From NCBI GenBank assembly GCA_037783415.1, contig JAZGTN010000177.1, positions 1-64,000 on the forward strand: a stretch of DNA of 64,000 nt, written 5' to 3'. Both the position numbers and the translations under genes were made by a program. Numbering within the stretch: the first letter of the stretch is position 1; every line of letters starts with the position of its first letter. Of the stretch, positions 11,075-23,287 are shown in pieces. The notes beneath the pieces were generated by a model. That model saw only the letters and a list, made by a program, of their open reading frames with translations. It did not search any database and was not told the origin of the DNA. The stretch is from Leptasterias polaris (Eukaryota > Echinodermata > Asteroidea > Forcipulatida > Asteriidae).

Positions 11075-11442
11075 GAGATTAATTCTTTACTAAGAAACAA
11101 CAGTGTTGGGACCGTACTGGTTGAATCTAAGCGCGATCGGAGATGAAAAAAAATAAAATACCTCAAAACTCCTGTAAACCTGTAAGCCACCAGATGTCAA
11201 TACACTTTCCAGGTTAAAAAGAACACAACATCCTTTGAGGCACAAAACCAGGTCACAAAACCACAAATACATCATGTAATCACAAGCAAAGTGGCTAGTG
11301 AAGCAAGAGTATTACAAACTAAAACAATTGTATAACAATCTGCGCAGGATTAACCACAAGGATACCACACAGCCAGCTTGTCTTTTGAGTGAATCTAAGC
11401 GCGATCGGAGACGAACAAAATTAAAACCCCTCAAAACACGCT
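11075..11442 (+). repeat. X unit 5
   Basis: T at X-position 222 and A at 359. Heads the single complete type III HOR. Confidence 0.96.
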
Positions 11443-12542
11443 GAGATGAATTTTTTAATAAGAAACAGGGGTGTTGTGAACAAACTGGTTCATTCTGAGC
11501 GTATTCTGAGACGAAAAAAATTCAAACCCCTCAGAATGCGCTGAGATTAATTCTTTACTAAGAAACATGGGTGTAGTGAACAAACTGGTTGATTCTGAGC
11601 GTATTCTGAGACGAAAAAAATTCAAACCCCTCAGAATGCGCTGAGATTAATTCTTTACTAAGAAACATGGGTGTACTGAACAAACTGGTTGATTCTGAGC
11701 GTATTCTGAGACGAAAAAAATTCAAACCCCTCAGAATGCGCTGAGATTAATTCTTTACTAAGAAACATGGGTGTACTGAACAAACTGGTTGATTCTGAGC
11801 GTATTCTGAGACGAAAAAAATTCAAACCCCTCAGAATGCGCTGAGATTAATTCTTTACTAAGAAACATGGGTGTACTGAACAAACTGGTTGATTCTGAGC
11901 ATATTCTGAGACGAAAAAAATTCAAACCCCTCAGAATGCGCTGAGATTAATTCTTTACTAAGAAACATGGGTGTACTGAACAAACTGGTTGATTCTGAGC
12001 GTATTCTGAGACGAAAAAAATTCAAACCCCTCAGAATGCGCTGAGATGAATTTTTTAATAAGAAACAAGGGTGTACTGAACAAACTGGTTGATTCTGAGC
12101 GTGATCGGAGACGAAAAAAATTCAAACCCCTCAAAACGCGCTGAGATTAATTCTTTACTAAGAAACATGGGTGTACTGAACAAACTGGTTGATTCTGAGC
12201 GTATTCTGAGACGAAAAAAATTCAAACCCCTCAGAATGCGCTGAGATTAATTCTTTACTAAGAAACATGGGTGTACTGAACAAACTGGTTGATTCTGAGC
12301 ATATTCTGAGACGAAAAAAATTCAAACCCCTCAGAATGCGCTGAGATTAATTCTTTACTAAGAAACATGGGTGTACTGAACAAACTGGTTGATTCTGAGC
12401 GTATTCTGAGACGAAAAAAATTCAAACCCCTCAAAACGCGCTGAGATTAATTCTTTACTAAGAAACAAGGGTGTACTGAACAAACTGGTTGATTCTGAGC
12501 GTGATCGGAGACGAAAACAATTCAAACCCCTCAAAACGCGCT
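11443..12542 (+). repeat. Monomer run of HOR 5 (type III, 11 monomers)
   Basis: Order: E, F, A, A, CAT (11843), A, C (12043), A, CAT (12243), A', B. The B monomer has a private A-to-C change in the A tract at 12518. Confidence 0.95.
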
Positions 12543-12910
12543 GAGATTAATTCTTTACTAAGAAACAACAGTGTTGGGACCGTACTGGTTGAATCTAAGC
12601 GCGATCGGAGATGAAAAAAAATAAAATACCTCAAAACTCCTGTAAACCTGTAAGCCACCAGATGTCAATACACTTTCCAGGTTAAAAAGAACACAACATC
12701 CTTTGAGGCACAAAACCAGGTCACAAAACCACAAATACATCATGTAATCACAAGCAAAGTGGCTAGTGAAGCAAGAGTATTACAAACTAAAACAATTGTA
12801 TAACAATCTGCGCAGGATTAACCACAAGGATACCACACAGCCAGCTTGTCTTTTGAGTGAATCTAAGCGCGATCGGAGACGAACAAAATTAAAACCCCTC
12901 GAAACACGCT
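12543..12910 (+). repeat. X unit 6 (G359 variant)
   Basis: Carries the G359 marker and heads a type II HOR. Confidence 0.96.
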
Positions 12911-13910
12911 GAGATGAATTTTTTAATAAGAAACAGGGGTGTTGTGAACAAACTGGTTCATTCTGAGCGTATTCTGAGACGAAAAAAATTCAAACCCCTC
13001 AGAATGCGCTGAGATTAATTCTTTACTAAGAAACATGGGTGTATTGAACAAACTGGTTGATTCTGAGCGTATTCTGAGACGAAAAAAATTCAAACCCCTC
13101 AGAATGCGCTGAGATTAATTCTTTACTAAGAAACATGGGTGTACTGAACAAACTGGTTGATTCTGAGCGTATTCTGAGACGAAAAAAATTCAAACCCCTC
13201 AGAATGCGCTGAGATTAATTCTTTACTAAGAAACATGGGTGTACTGAACAAACTGGTTGATTCTGAGCGTATTCTGAGACGAAAAAAATTCAAACCCCTC
13301 AGAATGCGCTGAGATTAATTCTTTACTAAGAAACATGGGTGTACTGAACAAACTGGTTGATTCTGAGCTTATTCTGAGACGAAAAAAATTCAAACCCCTC
13401 AGAATGCGCTGAGATTAATTCTTTACTAAGAAACATGGGTGTACTGAACAAACTGGTTGATTCTGAGCGTATTCTGAGACGAAAAAAATTCAAACCCCTC
13501 AGAATGCGCTGAGATTAATTCTTTACTAAGAAACATGGGTGTACTGAACAAACTGGTTGATTCTGAGCGTATTCTGAGACGAAAAAAATTCAAACCCCTC
13601 AGAATGCGCTGAGATTAATTCTTTACTAAGAAACATGGGTGTACTGAACAAACTGGTTGATTCTGAGCGTATTCTGAGACGAAAAAAATTCAAACCCCTC
13701 AGAATGCGCTGAGATTAATTCTTTACTAAGAAACATGGGTGTACTGAACAAACTGGTTGATTCTGAGCGTATTCTGAGACGAAAAAAATTCAAACCCCTC
13801 AAAACGCGCTGAGATTAATTCTTTACTAAGAAACAAGGGTGTACTGAACAAACTGGTTGATTCTGAGCGTGATCGGAGACGAAAAAAATTCAAACCCCTC
13901 AAAACGCGCT
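12911..13910 (+). repeat. Monomer run of HOR 6 (type II, 10 monomers)
   Basis: Type II order with CTT at 13311. The F slot (13011) reads GTATTG instead of GTAGTG, a change not seen in other HORs. Confidence 0.95.
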
Positions 13911-14278
13911 GAGATTAATTCTTTACTAAGAAACAACAGTGTTGGGACCGTACTGGTTGAATCTAAGCGCGATCGGAGATGAAAAAAAATAAAATACCTC
14001 AAAACTCCTGTAAACCTGTAAGCCACCAGATGTCAATACACTTTCCAGGTTAAAAAGAACACAACATCCTTTGAGGCACAAAACCAGGTCACAAAACCAC
14101 AAATACATCATGTAATCACAAGCAAAGTGGCTAGTGAAGCAAGAGTATTACAAACTAAAACAATTGTATAACAATCTGCGCAGGATTAACCACAAGGATA
14201 CCACACAGCCAGCTTGTCTTTTGAGTGAATCTAAGCGCGATCGGAGACGAACAAAATTAAAACCCCTCAAAACACGCT
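13911..14278 (+). repeat. X unit 7
   Basis: A359 form heading a type I HOR. Confidence 0.96.
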
Positions 14279-15778
14279 GAGATGAATTTTTTAATAAGAA
14301 ACAGGGGTGTTGTGAACAAACTGGTTCATTCTGAGCGTATTCTGAGACGAAAAAAATTCAAACCCCTCAGAATGCGCTGAGATTAATTCTTTACTAAGAA
14401 ACATGGGTGTAGTGAACAAACTGGTTGATTCTGAGCGTATTCTGAGACGAAAAAAATTCAAACCCCTCAGAATGCGCTGAGATTAATTCTTTACTAAGAA
14501 ACATGGGTGTACTGAACAAACTGGTTGATTCTGAGCGTATTCTGAGACGAAAAAAAATCAAACCCCTCAGAATGCGCTGAGATTAATTCTTTACTAAGAA
14601 ACATGGGTGTACTGAACAAACTGGTTGATTCTGAGCGTATTCTGAGACGAAAAAAATTCAAACCCCTCAGAATGCGCTGAGATTAATTCTTTACTAAGAA
14701 ACATGGGTGTACTGAACAAACTGGTTGATTCTGAGCGTGATCGGAGACGAAAAAAATTCAAACCCCTCAGAATGCGCTGAGATTAATTCTTTACTAAGAA
14801 ACATGGGTGTACTGAACAAACTGGTTGATTCTGAGCGTATTCTGAGACGAAAAAAATTCAAACCCCTCAGAATGCGCTGAGATTAATTCTTTACTAAGAA
14901 ACATGGGTGTACTGAACAAACTGGTTGATTCTGAGCGTATTCTGAGACGAAAAAAATTCAAACCCCTCAGAATGCGCTGAGATGAATTTTTTAACAAGAA
15001 ACAAGGGTGTACTGAACAAACTGGTTGATTCTGAGCGTGATCGGAGACGAAAAAAATTCAAACCCCTCAGAATGCGCTGAGATTAATTCTTTACTAAGAA
15101 ACATGGGTGTACTGAACAAACTGGTTGATTCTGAGCGTATTCTGAGACGAAAAAAATTCAAACCCCTCAGAATGCGCTGAGATTAATTCTTTACTAAGAA
15201 ACATGGGTGTACTGAACAAACTGGTTGATTCTGAGCGTATTCTGAGACGAAAAAAATTCAAACCCCTCAGAATGCGCTGAGATGAATTTTTTAATAAGAA
15301 ACAAGGGTGTACTGAACAAACTGGTTGATTCTGAGCGTGATCGGAGACGAAAAAAATTCAAACCCCTCAAAACGCGCTGAGATTAATTCTTTACTAAGAA
15401 ACATGGGTGTACTGAACAAACTGGTTGATTCTGAGCGTATTCTGAGACGAAAAAAATTCAAACCCCTCAGAATGCGCTGAGATTAATTCTTTACTAAGAA
15501 ACATGGGTGTACTGAACAAACTGGTTGATTCTGAGCATATTCTGAGACGAAAAAAATTCAAACCCCTCAGAATGCGCTGAGATTAATTCTTTACTAAGAA
15601 ACATGGGTGTACTGAACAAACTGGTTGATTCTGAGCGTATTCTGAGACGAAAAAAATTCAAACCCCTCAAAACGCGCTGAGATTAATTCTTTACTAAGAA
15701 ACAAGGGTGTACTGAACAAACTGGTTGATTCTGAGCGTGATCGGAGACGAAAAAAATTCAAACCCCTCAAAACGCGCT
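14279..15778 (+). repeat. Monomer run of HOR 7 (type I, 15 monomers)
   Basis: Same class order as HOR 4. Private marks: the monomer at 14479 has T79A (A8 then TC), and the C monomer at 14979 reads TTAACAAG instead of TTAATAAG. The latter change removes a stop on the minus strand, so a 67-codon frame opens there by accident. Confidence 0.95.
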
Positions 15779-16146
15779 GAGATTAATTCTTTACTAAGAA
15801 ACAACAGTGTTGGGACCGTACTGGTTGAATCTAAGCGCGATCGGAGATGAAAAAAAATAAAATACCTCAAAACTCCTGTAAACCTGTAAGCCACCAGATG
15901 TCAATACACTTTCCAGGTTAAAAAGAACACAACATCCTTTGAGGCACAAAACCAGGTCACAAAACCACAAATACATCATGTAATCACAAGCAAAGTGGCT
16001 AGTGAAGCAAGAGTATTACAAACTAAAACAATTGTATAACAATCTGCGCAGGATTAACCACAAGGATACCACACAGCCAGCTTGTCTTTTGAGTGAATCT
16101 AAGCGCGATCGGAGACGAACAAAATTAAAACCCCTCGAAACACGCT
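15779..16146 (+). repeat. X unit 8 (G359 variant)
   Basis: G359 marker; heads a type II HOR. Confidence 0.96.
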
Positions 16147-17146
16147 GAGATGAATTTTTTAATAAGAAACAGGGGTGTTGTGAACAAACTGGTTCATTCT
16201 GAGCGTATTCTGAGACGAAAAAAATTCAAACCCCTCAGAATGCGCTGAGATTAATTCTTTACTAAGAAACATGGGTGTAGTGAACAAACTGGTTGATTCT
16301 GAGCGTATTCTGAGACGAAAAAAATTCAAACCCCTCAGAATGCGCTGAGATTAATTCTTTACTAAGAAACATGGGTGTACTGAACAAACTGGTTGATTCT
16401 GAGCGTATTCTGAGACGAAAAAAATTCAAACCCCTCAGAATGCGCTGAGATTAATTCTTTACTAAGAAACATGGGTGTACTGAACAAACTGGTTGATTCT
16501 GAGCGTATTCTGAGACGAAAAAAATTCAAACCCCTCAGAATGCGCTGAGATTAATTCTTTACTAAGAAACATGGGTGTACTGAACAAACTGGTTGATTCT
16601 GAGCTTATTCTGAGACGAAAAAAATTCAAACCCCTCAGAATGCGCTGAGATTAATTCTTTACTAAGAAACATGGGTGTACTGAACAAACTGGTTGATTCT
16701 GAGCGTATTCTGAGACGAAAAAAATTCAAACCCCTCAGAATGCGCTGAGATTAATTCTTTACTAAGAAACATGGGTGTACTGAACAAACTGGTTGATTCT
16801 GAGCGTATTCTGAGACGAAAAAAATTCAAACCCCTCAGAATGCGCTGAGATTAATTCTTTACTAAGAAACATGGGTGTACTGAACAAACTGGTTGATTCT
16901 GAGCGTATTCTGAGACGAAAAAAATTCAAACCCCTCAGAATGCGCTGAGATTAATTCTTTACTAAGAAACATGGGTGTACTGAACAAACTGGTTGATTCT
17001 GAGCGTATTCTGAGACGAAAAAAATTCAAACCCCTCAAAACGCGCTGAGATTAATTCTTTACTAAGAAACAAGGGTGTACTGAACAAACTGGTTGATTCT
17101 GAGCGTGATCGGAGACGAAAAAAATTCAAACCCCTCAAAACGCGCT
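16147..17146 (+). repeat. Monomer run of HOR 8 (type II, 10 monomers)
   Basis: Type II order with CTT at 16547 and a standard F monomer. Confidence 0.95.
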
Positions 17147-17514
17147 GAGATTAATTCTTTACTAAGAAACAACAGTGTTGGGACCGTACTGGTTGAATCT
17201 AAGCGCGATCGGAGATGAAAAAAAATAAAATACCTCAAAACTCCTGTAAACCTGTAAGCCACCAGATGTCAATACACTTTCCAGGTTAAAAAGAACACAA
17301 CATCCTTTGAGGCACAAAACCAGGTCACAAAACCACAAATACATCATGTAATCACAAGCAAAGTGGCTAGTGAAGCAAGAGTATTACAAACTAAAACAAT
17401 TGTATAACAATCTGCGCAGGATTAACCACAAGGATACCACACAGCCAGCTTGTCTTTTGAGTGAATCTAAGCGCGATCGGAGACGAACAAAATTAAAACC
17501 CCTCAAAACACGCT
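17147..17514 (+). repeat. X unit 9
   Basis: A359 form heading a type I HOR. Confidence 0.96.
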
Positions 17515-19014
17515 GAGATGAATTTTTTAATAAGAAACAGGGGTGTTGTGAACAAACTGGTTCATTCTGAGCGTATTCTGAGACGAAAAAAATTCAAACC
17601 CCTCAGAATGCGCTGAGATTAATTCTTTACTAAGAAACATGGGTGTAGTGAACAAACTGGTTGATTCTGAGCGTATTCTGAGACGAAAAAAATTCAAACC
17701 CCTCAGAATGCGCTGAGATTAATTCTTTACTAAGAAACATGGGTGTACTGAACAAACTGGTTGATTCTGAGCGTATTCTGAGACGAAAAAAATTCAAACC
17801 CCTCAGAATGCGCTGAGATTAATTCTTTACTAAGAAACATGGGTGTACTGAACAAACTGGTTGATTCTGAGCGTATTCTGAGACGAAAAAAATTCAAACC
17901 CCTCAGAATGCGCCGAGATTAATTCTTTACTAAGAAACATGGGTGTACTGAACAAACTGGTTGATTCTGAGCGTGATCGGAGACGAAAAAAATTCAAACC
18001 CCTCAGAATGCGCTGAGATTAATTCTTTACTAAGAAACATGGGTGTACTGAACAAACTGGTTGATTCTGAGCGTATTCTGAGACGAAAAAAATTCAAACC
18101 CCTCAGAATGCGCTGAGATTAATTCTTTACTAAGAAACATGGGTGTACTGAACAAACTGGTTGATTCTGAGCGTATTCTGAGACGAAAAAAATTCAAACC
18201 CCTCAGAATGCGCTGAGATGAATTTTTTAATAAGAAACAAGGGTGTACTGAACAAACTGGTTGATTCTGAGCGTGATCGGAGACGAAAAAAATTCAAACC
18301 CCTCAGAATGCGCTGAGATTAATTCTTTACTAAGAAACATGGGTGTACTGAACAAACTGGTTGATTCTGAGCGTATTCTGAGACGAAAAAAATTCAAACC
18401 CCTCAGAATGCGCTGAGATTAATTCTTTACTAAGAAACATGGGTGTACTGAACAAACTGGTTGATTCTGAGCGTATTCTGAGACGAAAAAAATTCAAACC
18501 CCTCAGAATGCGCTGAGATGAATTTTTTAATAAGAAACAAGGGTGTACTGAACAAACTGGTTGATTCTGAGCGTGATCGGAGACGAAAAAAATTCAAACC
18601 CCTCAAAACGCGCTGAGATTAATTCTTTACTAAGAAACATGGGTGTACTGAACAAACTGGTTGATTCTGAGCGTATTCTGAGACGAAAAAAATTCAAACC
18701 CCTCAGAATGCGCTGAGATTAATTCTTTACTAAGAAACATGGGTGTACTGAACAAACTGGTTGATTCTGAGCATATTCTGAGACGAAAAAAATTCAAACC
18801 CCTCAGAATGCGCTGAGATTAATTCTTTACTAAGAAACATGGGTGTACTGAACAAACTGGTTGATTCTGAGCGTATTCTGAGACGAAAAAAATTCAAACC
18901 CCTCAAAACGCGCTGAGATTAATTCTTTACTAAGAAACAAGGGTGTACTGAACAAACTGGTTGATTCTGAGCGTGATCGGAGACGAAAAAAATTCAAACC
19001 CCTCAAAACGCGCT
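17515..19014 (+). repeat. Monomer run of HOR 9 (type I, 15 monomers)
   Basis: Type I order, with C monomers at 18215 and 18515 and CAT at 18715. Private mark: T-to-C at 17914, so the monomer junction reads CGCCGAG. Confidence 0.95.
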
Positions 19015-19382
19015 GAGATTAATTCTTTACTAAGAAACAACAGTGTTGGGACCGTACTGGTTGAATCTAAGCGCGATCGGAGATGAAAAAAAATAAAATA
19101 CCTCAAAACTCCTGTAAACCTGTAAGCCACCAGATGTCAATACACTTTCCAGGTTAAAAAGAACACAACATCCTTTGAGGCACAAAACCAGGTCACAAAA
19201 CCACAAATACATCATGTAATCACAAGCAAAGTGGCTAGTGAAGCAAGAGTATTACAAACTAAAACAATTGTATAACAATCTGCGCAGGATTAACCACAAG
19301 GATACCACACAGCCAGCTTGTCTTTTGAGTGAATCTAAGCGCGATCGGAGACGAACAAAATTAAAACCCCTCAAAACACGCT
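19015..19382 (+). repeat. X unit 10
   Basis: A359 form heading the shortened type III HOR. Confidence 0.96.
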
Positions 19383-20382
19383 GAGATGAATTTTTTAATA
19401 AGAAACAGGGGTGTTGTGAACAAACTGGTTCATTCTGAGCGTATTCTGAGACGAAAAAAATTCAAACCCCTCAGAATGCGCTGAGATTAATTCTTTACTA
19501 AGAAACATGGGTGTAGTGAACAAACTGGTTGATTCTGAGCGTATTCTGAGACGAAAAAAATTCAAACCCCTCAGAATGCGCTGAGATTAATTCTTTACTA
19601 AGAAACATGGGTGTACTGAACAAACTGGTTGATTCTGAGCGTATTCTGAGACGAAAAAAATTCAAACCCCTCAGAATGCGCTGAGATTAATTCTTTACTA
19701 AGAAACATGGGTGTACTGAACAAACTGGTTGATTCTGAGCGTATTCTGAGACGAAAAAAATTCAAACCCCTCAGAATGCGCTGAGATTAATTCTTTACTA
19801 AGAAACATGGGTGTACTGAACAAACTGGTTGATTCTGAGCATATTCTGAGACGAAAAAAATTCAAACCCCTCAGAATGCGCTGAGATTAATTCTTTACTA
19901 AGAAACATGGGTGTACTGAACAAACTGGTTGATTCTGAGCGTATTCTGAGACGAAAAAAATTCAAACCCCTCAGAATGCGCTGAGATGAATTTTTTAATA
20001 AGAAACAAGGGTGTACTGAACAAACTGGTTGATTCTGAGCGTGATCGGAGACGAAAAAAATTCAAACCCCTCAAAACGCGCTGAGATTAATTCTTTACTA
20101 AGAAACATGGGTGTACTGAACAAACTGGTTGATTCTGAGCGTATTCTGAGACGAAAAAAATTCAAACCCCTCAGAATGCGCTGAGATTAATTCTTTACTA
20201 AGAAACATGGGTGTACTGAACAAACTGGTTGATTCTGAGCATATTCTGAGACGAAAAAAATTCAAACCCCTCAGAATGCGCTGAGATTAATTCTTTACTA
20301 AGAAACATGGGTGTACTGAACAAACTGGTTGATTCTGAGCGTATTCTGAGACGAAAAAAATTCAAACCCCTCAAAACGCGCT
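19383..20382 (+). repeat. Monomer run of HOR 10 (type III lacking B, 10 monomers)
   Basis: The order matches HOR 5 (CAT at 19783, C at 19983, CAT at 20183) but the run ends on A' (20283) with no B monomer. It is exactly 100 bp shorter than HOR 5. This is the only X unit in the window without a B monomer before it. Confidence 0.95.
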
Positions 20383-20750
20383 GAGATTAATTCTTTACTA
20401 AGAAACAACAGTGTTGGGACCGTACTGGTTGAATCTAAGCGCGATCGGAGATGAAAAAAAATAAAATACCTCAAAACTCCTGTAAACCTGTAAGCCACCA
20501 GATGTCAATACACTTTCCAGGTTAAAAAGAACACAACATCCTTTGAGGCACAAAACCAGGTCACAAAACCACAAATACATCATGTAATCACAAGCAAAGT
20601 GGCTAGTGAAGCAAGAGTATTACAAACTAAAACAATTGTATAACAATCTGCGCAGGATTAACCACAAGGATACCACACAGCCAGCTTGTCTTTTGAGTGA
20701 ATCTAAGCGCGATCGGAGACGAACAAAATTAAAACCCCTCGAAACACGCT
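20383..20750 (+). repeat. X unit 11 (G359 variant)
   Basis: G359 marker; type II head. Joined directly to an A' monomer on its left instead of B. Confidence 0.96.
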
Positions 20751-21750
20751 GAGATGAATTTTTTAATAAGAAACAGGGGTGTTGTGAACAAACTGGTTCA
20801 TTCTGAGCGTATTCTGAGACGAAAAAAATTCAAACCCCTCAGAATGCGCTGAGATTAATTCTTTACTAAGAAACATGGGTGTAGTGAACAAACTGGTTGA
20901 TTCTGAGCGTATTCTGAGACGAAAAAAATTCAAACCCCTCAGAATGCGCTGAGATTAATTCTTTACTAAGAAACATGGGTGTACTGAACAAACTGGTTGA
21001 TTCTGAGCGTATTCTGAGACGAAAAAAATTCAAACCCCTCAGAATGCGCTGAGATTAATTCTTTACTAAGAAACATGGGTGTACTGAACAAACTGGTTGA
21101 TTCTGAGCGTATTCTGAGACGAAAAAAATTCAAACCCCTCAGAATGCGCTGAGATTAATTCTTTACTAAGAAACATGGGTGTACTGAACAAACTGGTTGA
21201 TTCTGAGCTTATTCTGAGACGAAAAAAATTCAAACCCCTCAGAATGCGCTGAGATTAATTCTTTACTAAGAAACATGGGTGTACTGAACAAACTGGTTGA
21301 TTCTGAGCGTATTCTGAGACGAAAAAAATTCAAACCCCTCAGAATGCGCTGAGATTAATTCTTTACTAAGAAACATGGGTGTACTGAACAAACTGGTTGA
21401 TTCTGAGCGTATTCTGAGACGAAAAAAATTCAAACCCCTCAGAATGCGCTGAGATTAATTCTTTACTAAGAAACATGGGTGTACTGAACAAACTGGTTGA
21501 TTCTGAGCGTATTCTGAGACGAAAAAAATTCAAACCCCTCAGAATGCGCTGAGATTAATTCTTTACTAAGAAACATGGGTGTACTGAACAAACTGGTTGA
21601 TTCTGAGCGTATTCTGAGACGAAAAAAATTCAAACCCCTCAAAACGCGCTGAGATTAATTCTTTACTAAGAAACAAGGGTGTACTGAACAAACTGGTTGA
21701 TTCTGAGCGTGATCGGAGACGAAAAAAATTCAAACCCCTCAAAACGCGCT
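20751..21750 (+). repeat. Monomer run of HOR 11 (type II, 10 monomers)
   Basis: Type II order with CTT at 21151. This is the fourth and last type II copy in the window. Confidence 0.95.
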
Positions 21751-22118
21751 GAGATTAATTCTTTACTAAGAAACAACAGTGTTGGGACCGTACTGGTTGA
21801 ATCTAAGCGCGATCGGAGATGAAAAAAAATAAAATACCTCAAAACTCCTGTAAACCTGTAAGCCACCAGATGTCAATACACTTTCCAGGTTAAAAAGAAC
21901 ACAACATCCTTTGAGGCACAAAACCAGGTCACAAAACCACAAATACATCATGTAATCACAAGCAAAGTGGCTAGTGAAGCAAGAGTATTACAAACTAAAA
22001 CAATTGTATAACAATCTGCGCAGGATTAACCACAAGGATACCACACAGCCAGCTTGTCTTTTGAGTGAATCTAAGCGCGATCGGAGACGAACAAAATTAA
22101 AACCCCTCGAAACACGCT
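21751..22118 (+). repeat. X unit 12 (G359 variant)
   Basis: G359 marker, but the HOR it heads is not type II, so the X unit and the downstream run have been recombined or have diverged. Confidence 0.96.
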
Positions 22119-22919
22119 GAGATGAATTTTTTAATAAGAAACAGGGGTGTTGTGAACAAACTGGTTCATTCTGAGCGTATTCTGAGACGAAAAAAATTCA
22201 AACCCCTCAGAATGCGCTGAGATTAATTCTTTACTAAGAAACATGGGTGTAGTGAACAAACTGGTTGATTCTGAGCGTATTCTGAGACGAAAAAAATTCA
22301 AACCCCTCAGAATGCGCTGAGATTAATTCTTTACTAAGAAACATGGGTGTACTGAACAAACTGGTTGATTCTGAGCGTATTCTGAGACGAAAAAAAATCA
22401 AACCCCTCAGAATGCGCTGAGATTAATTCTTTACTAAGAAACATGGGTGTACTGAACAAACTGGTTGATTCTGAGCGTATTCTTTGACGAAAAAAATTCA
22501 AACCCCTCAGAATGCGCTGAGATTAATTCTTTACTAAGAAACATGGGTGTACTGAACAAACTGGTTGATTCTGAGCGTATTCTGAGACGAAAAAAATTCA
22601 AACCCCTCAGAATGCGCTGAGATTAATTCTTTACTAAGAAACATGGGTGTACTGAACAAACTGGTTGATTCTGAGCGTATTCTGAGACGAAAAAAAATTC
22701 AAACCCCTCAGAATGCGCTGAGATTAATTCTTTACTAAGAAACATGGGTGTACTGAACAAACTGGTTGATTCTGAGCGTATTCTGAGACGAAAAAAATTC
22801 AAACCCCTCAAAACGCGCTGAGATTAATTCTTTACTAAGAAACAAGGGTGTACTGAACAAACTGGTTGATTCTGAGCGTGATCGGAGACGAAAAAAATTC
22901 AAACCCCTCAAAACGCGCT
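22119..22919 (+). repeat. Monomer run of HOR 12 (8 monomers, +1 bp)
   Basis: Shortest run in the window. Order: E, F, A with T79A, A with TTCTTTGACG (22419), A, A with an A8 tract (22690-22697), A', B. The T79A change in the third slot is shared with HOR 7. Confidence 0.95.
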
Positions 22920-23287
22920 GAGATTAATTCTTTACTAAGAAACAACAGTGTTGGGACCGTACTGGTTGAATCTAAGCGCGATCGGAGATGAAAAAAAATA
23001 AAATACCTCAAAACTCCTGTAAACCTGTAAGCCACCAGATGTCAATACACTTTCCAGGTTAAAAAGAACACAACATCCTTTGAGGCACAAAACCAGGTCA
23101 CAAAACCACAAATACATCATGTAATCACAAGCAAAGTGGCTAGTGAAGCAAGAGTATTACAAACTAAAACAATTGTATAACAATCTGCGCAGGATTAACC
23201 ACAAGGATACCACACAGCCAGCTTGTCTTTTGAGTGAATCTAAGCGCGATCGGAGACGAACAAAATTAAAACCCCTCAAAACACGCT
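22920..23287 (+). repeat. X unit 13
   Basis: T222/A359 form. Confidence 0.96.
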
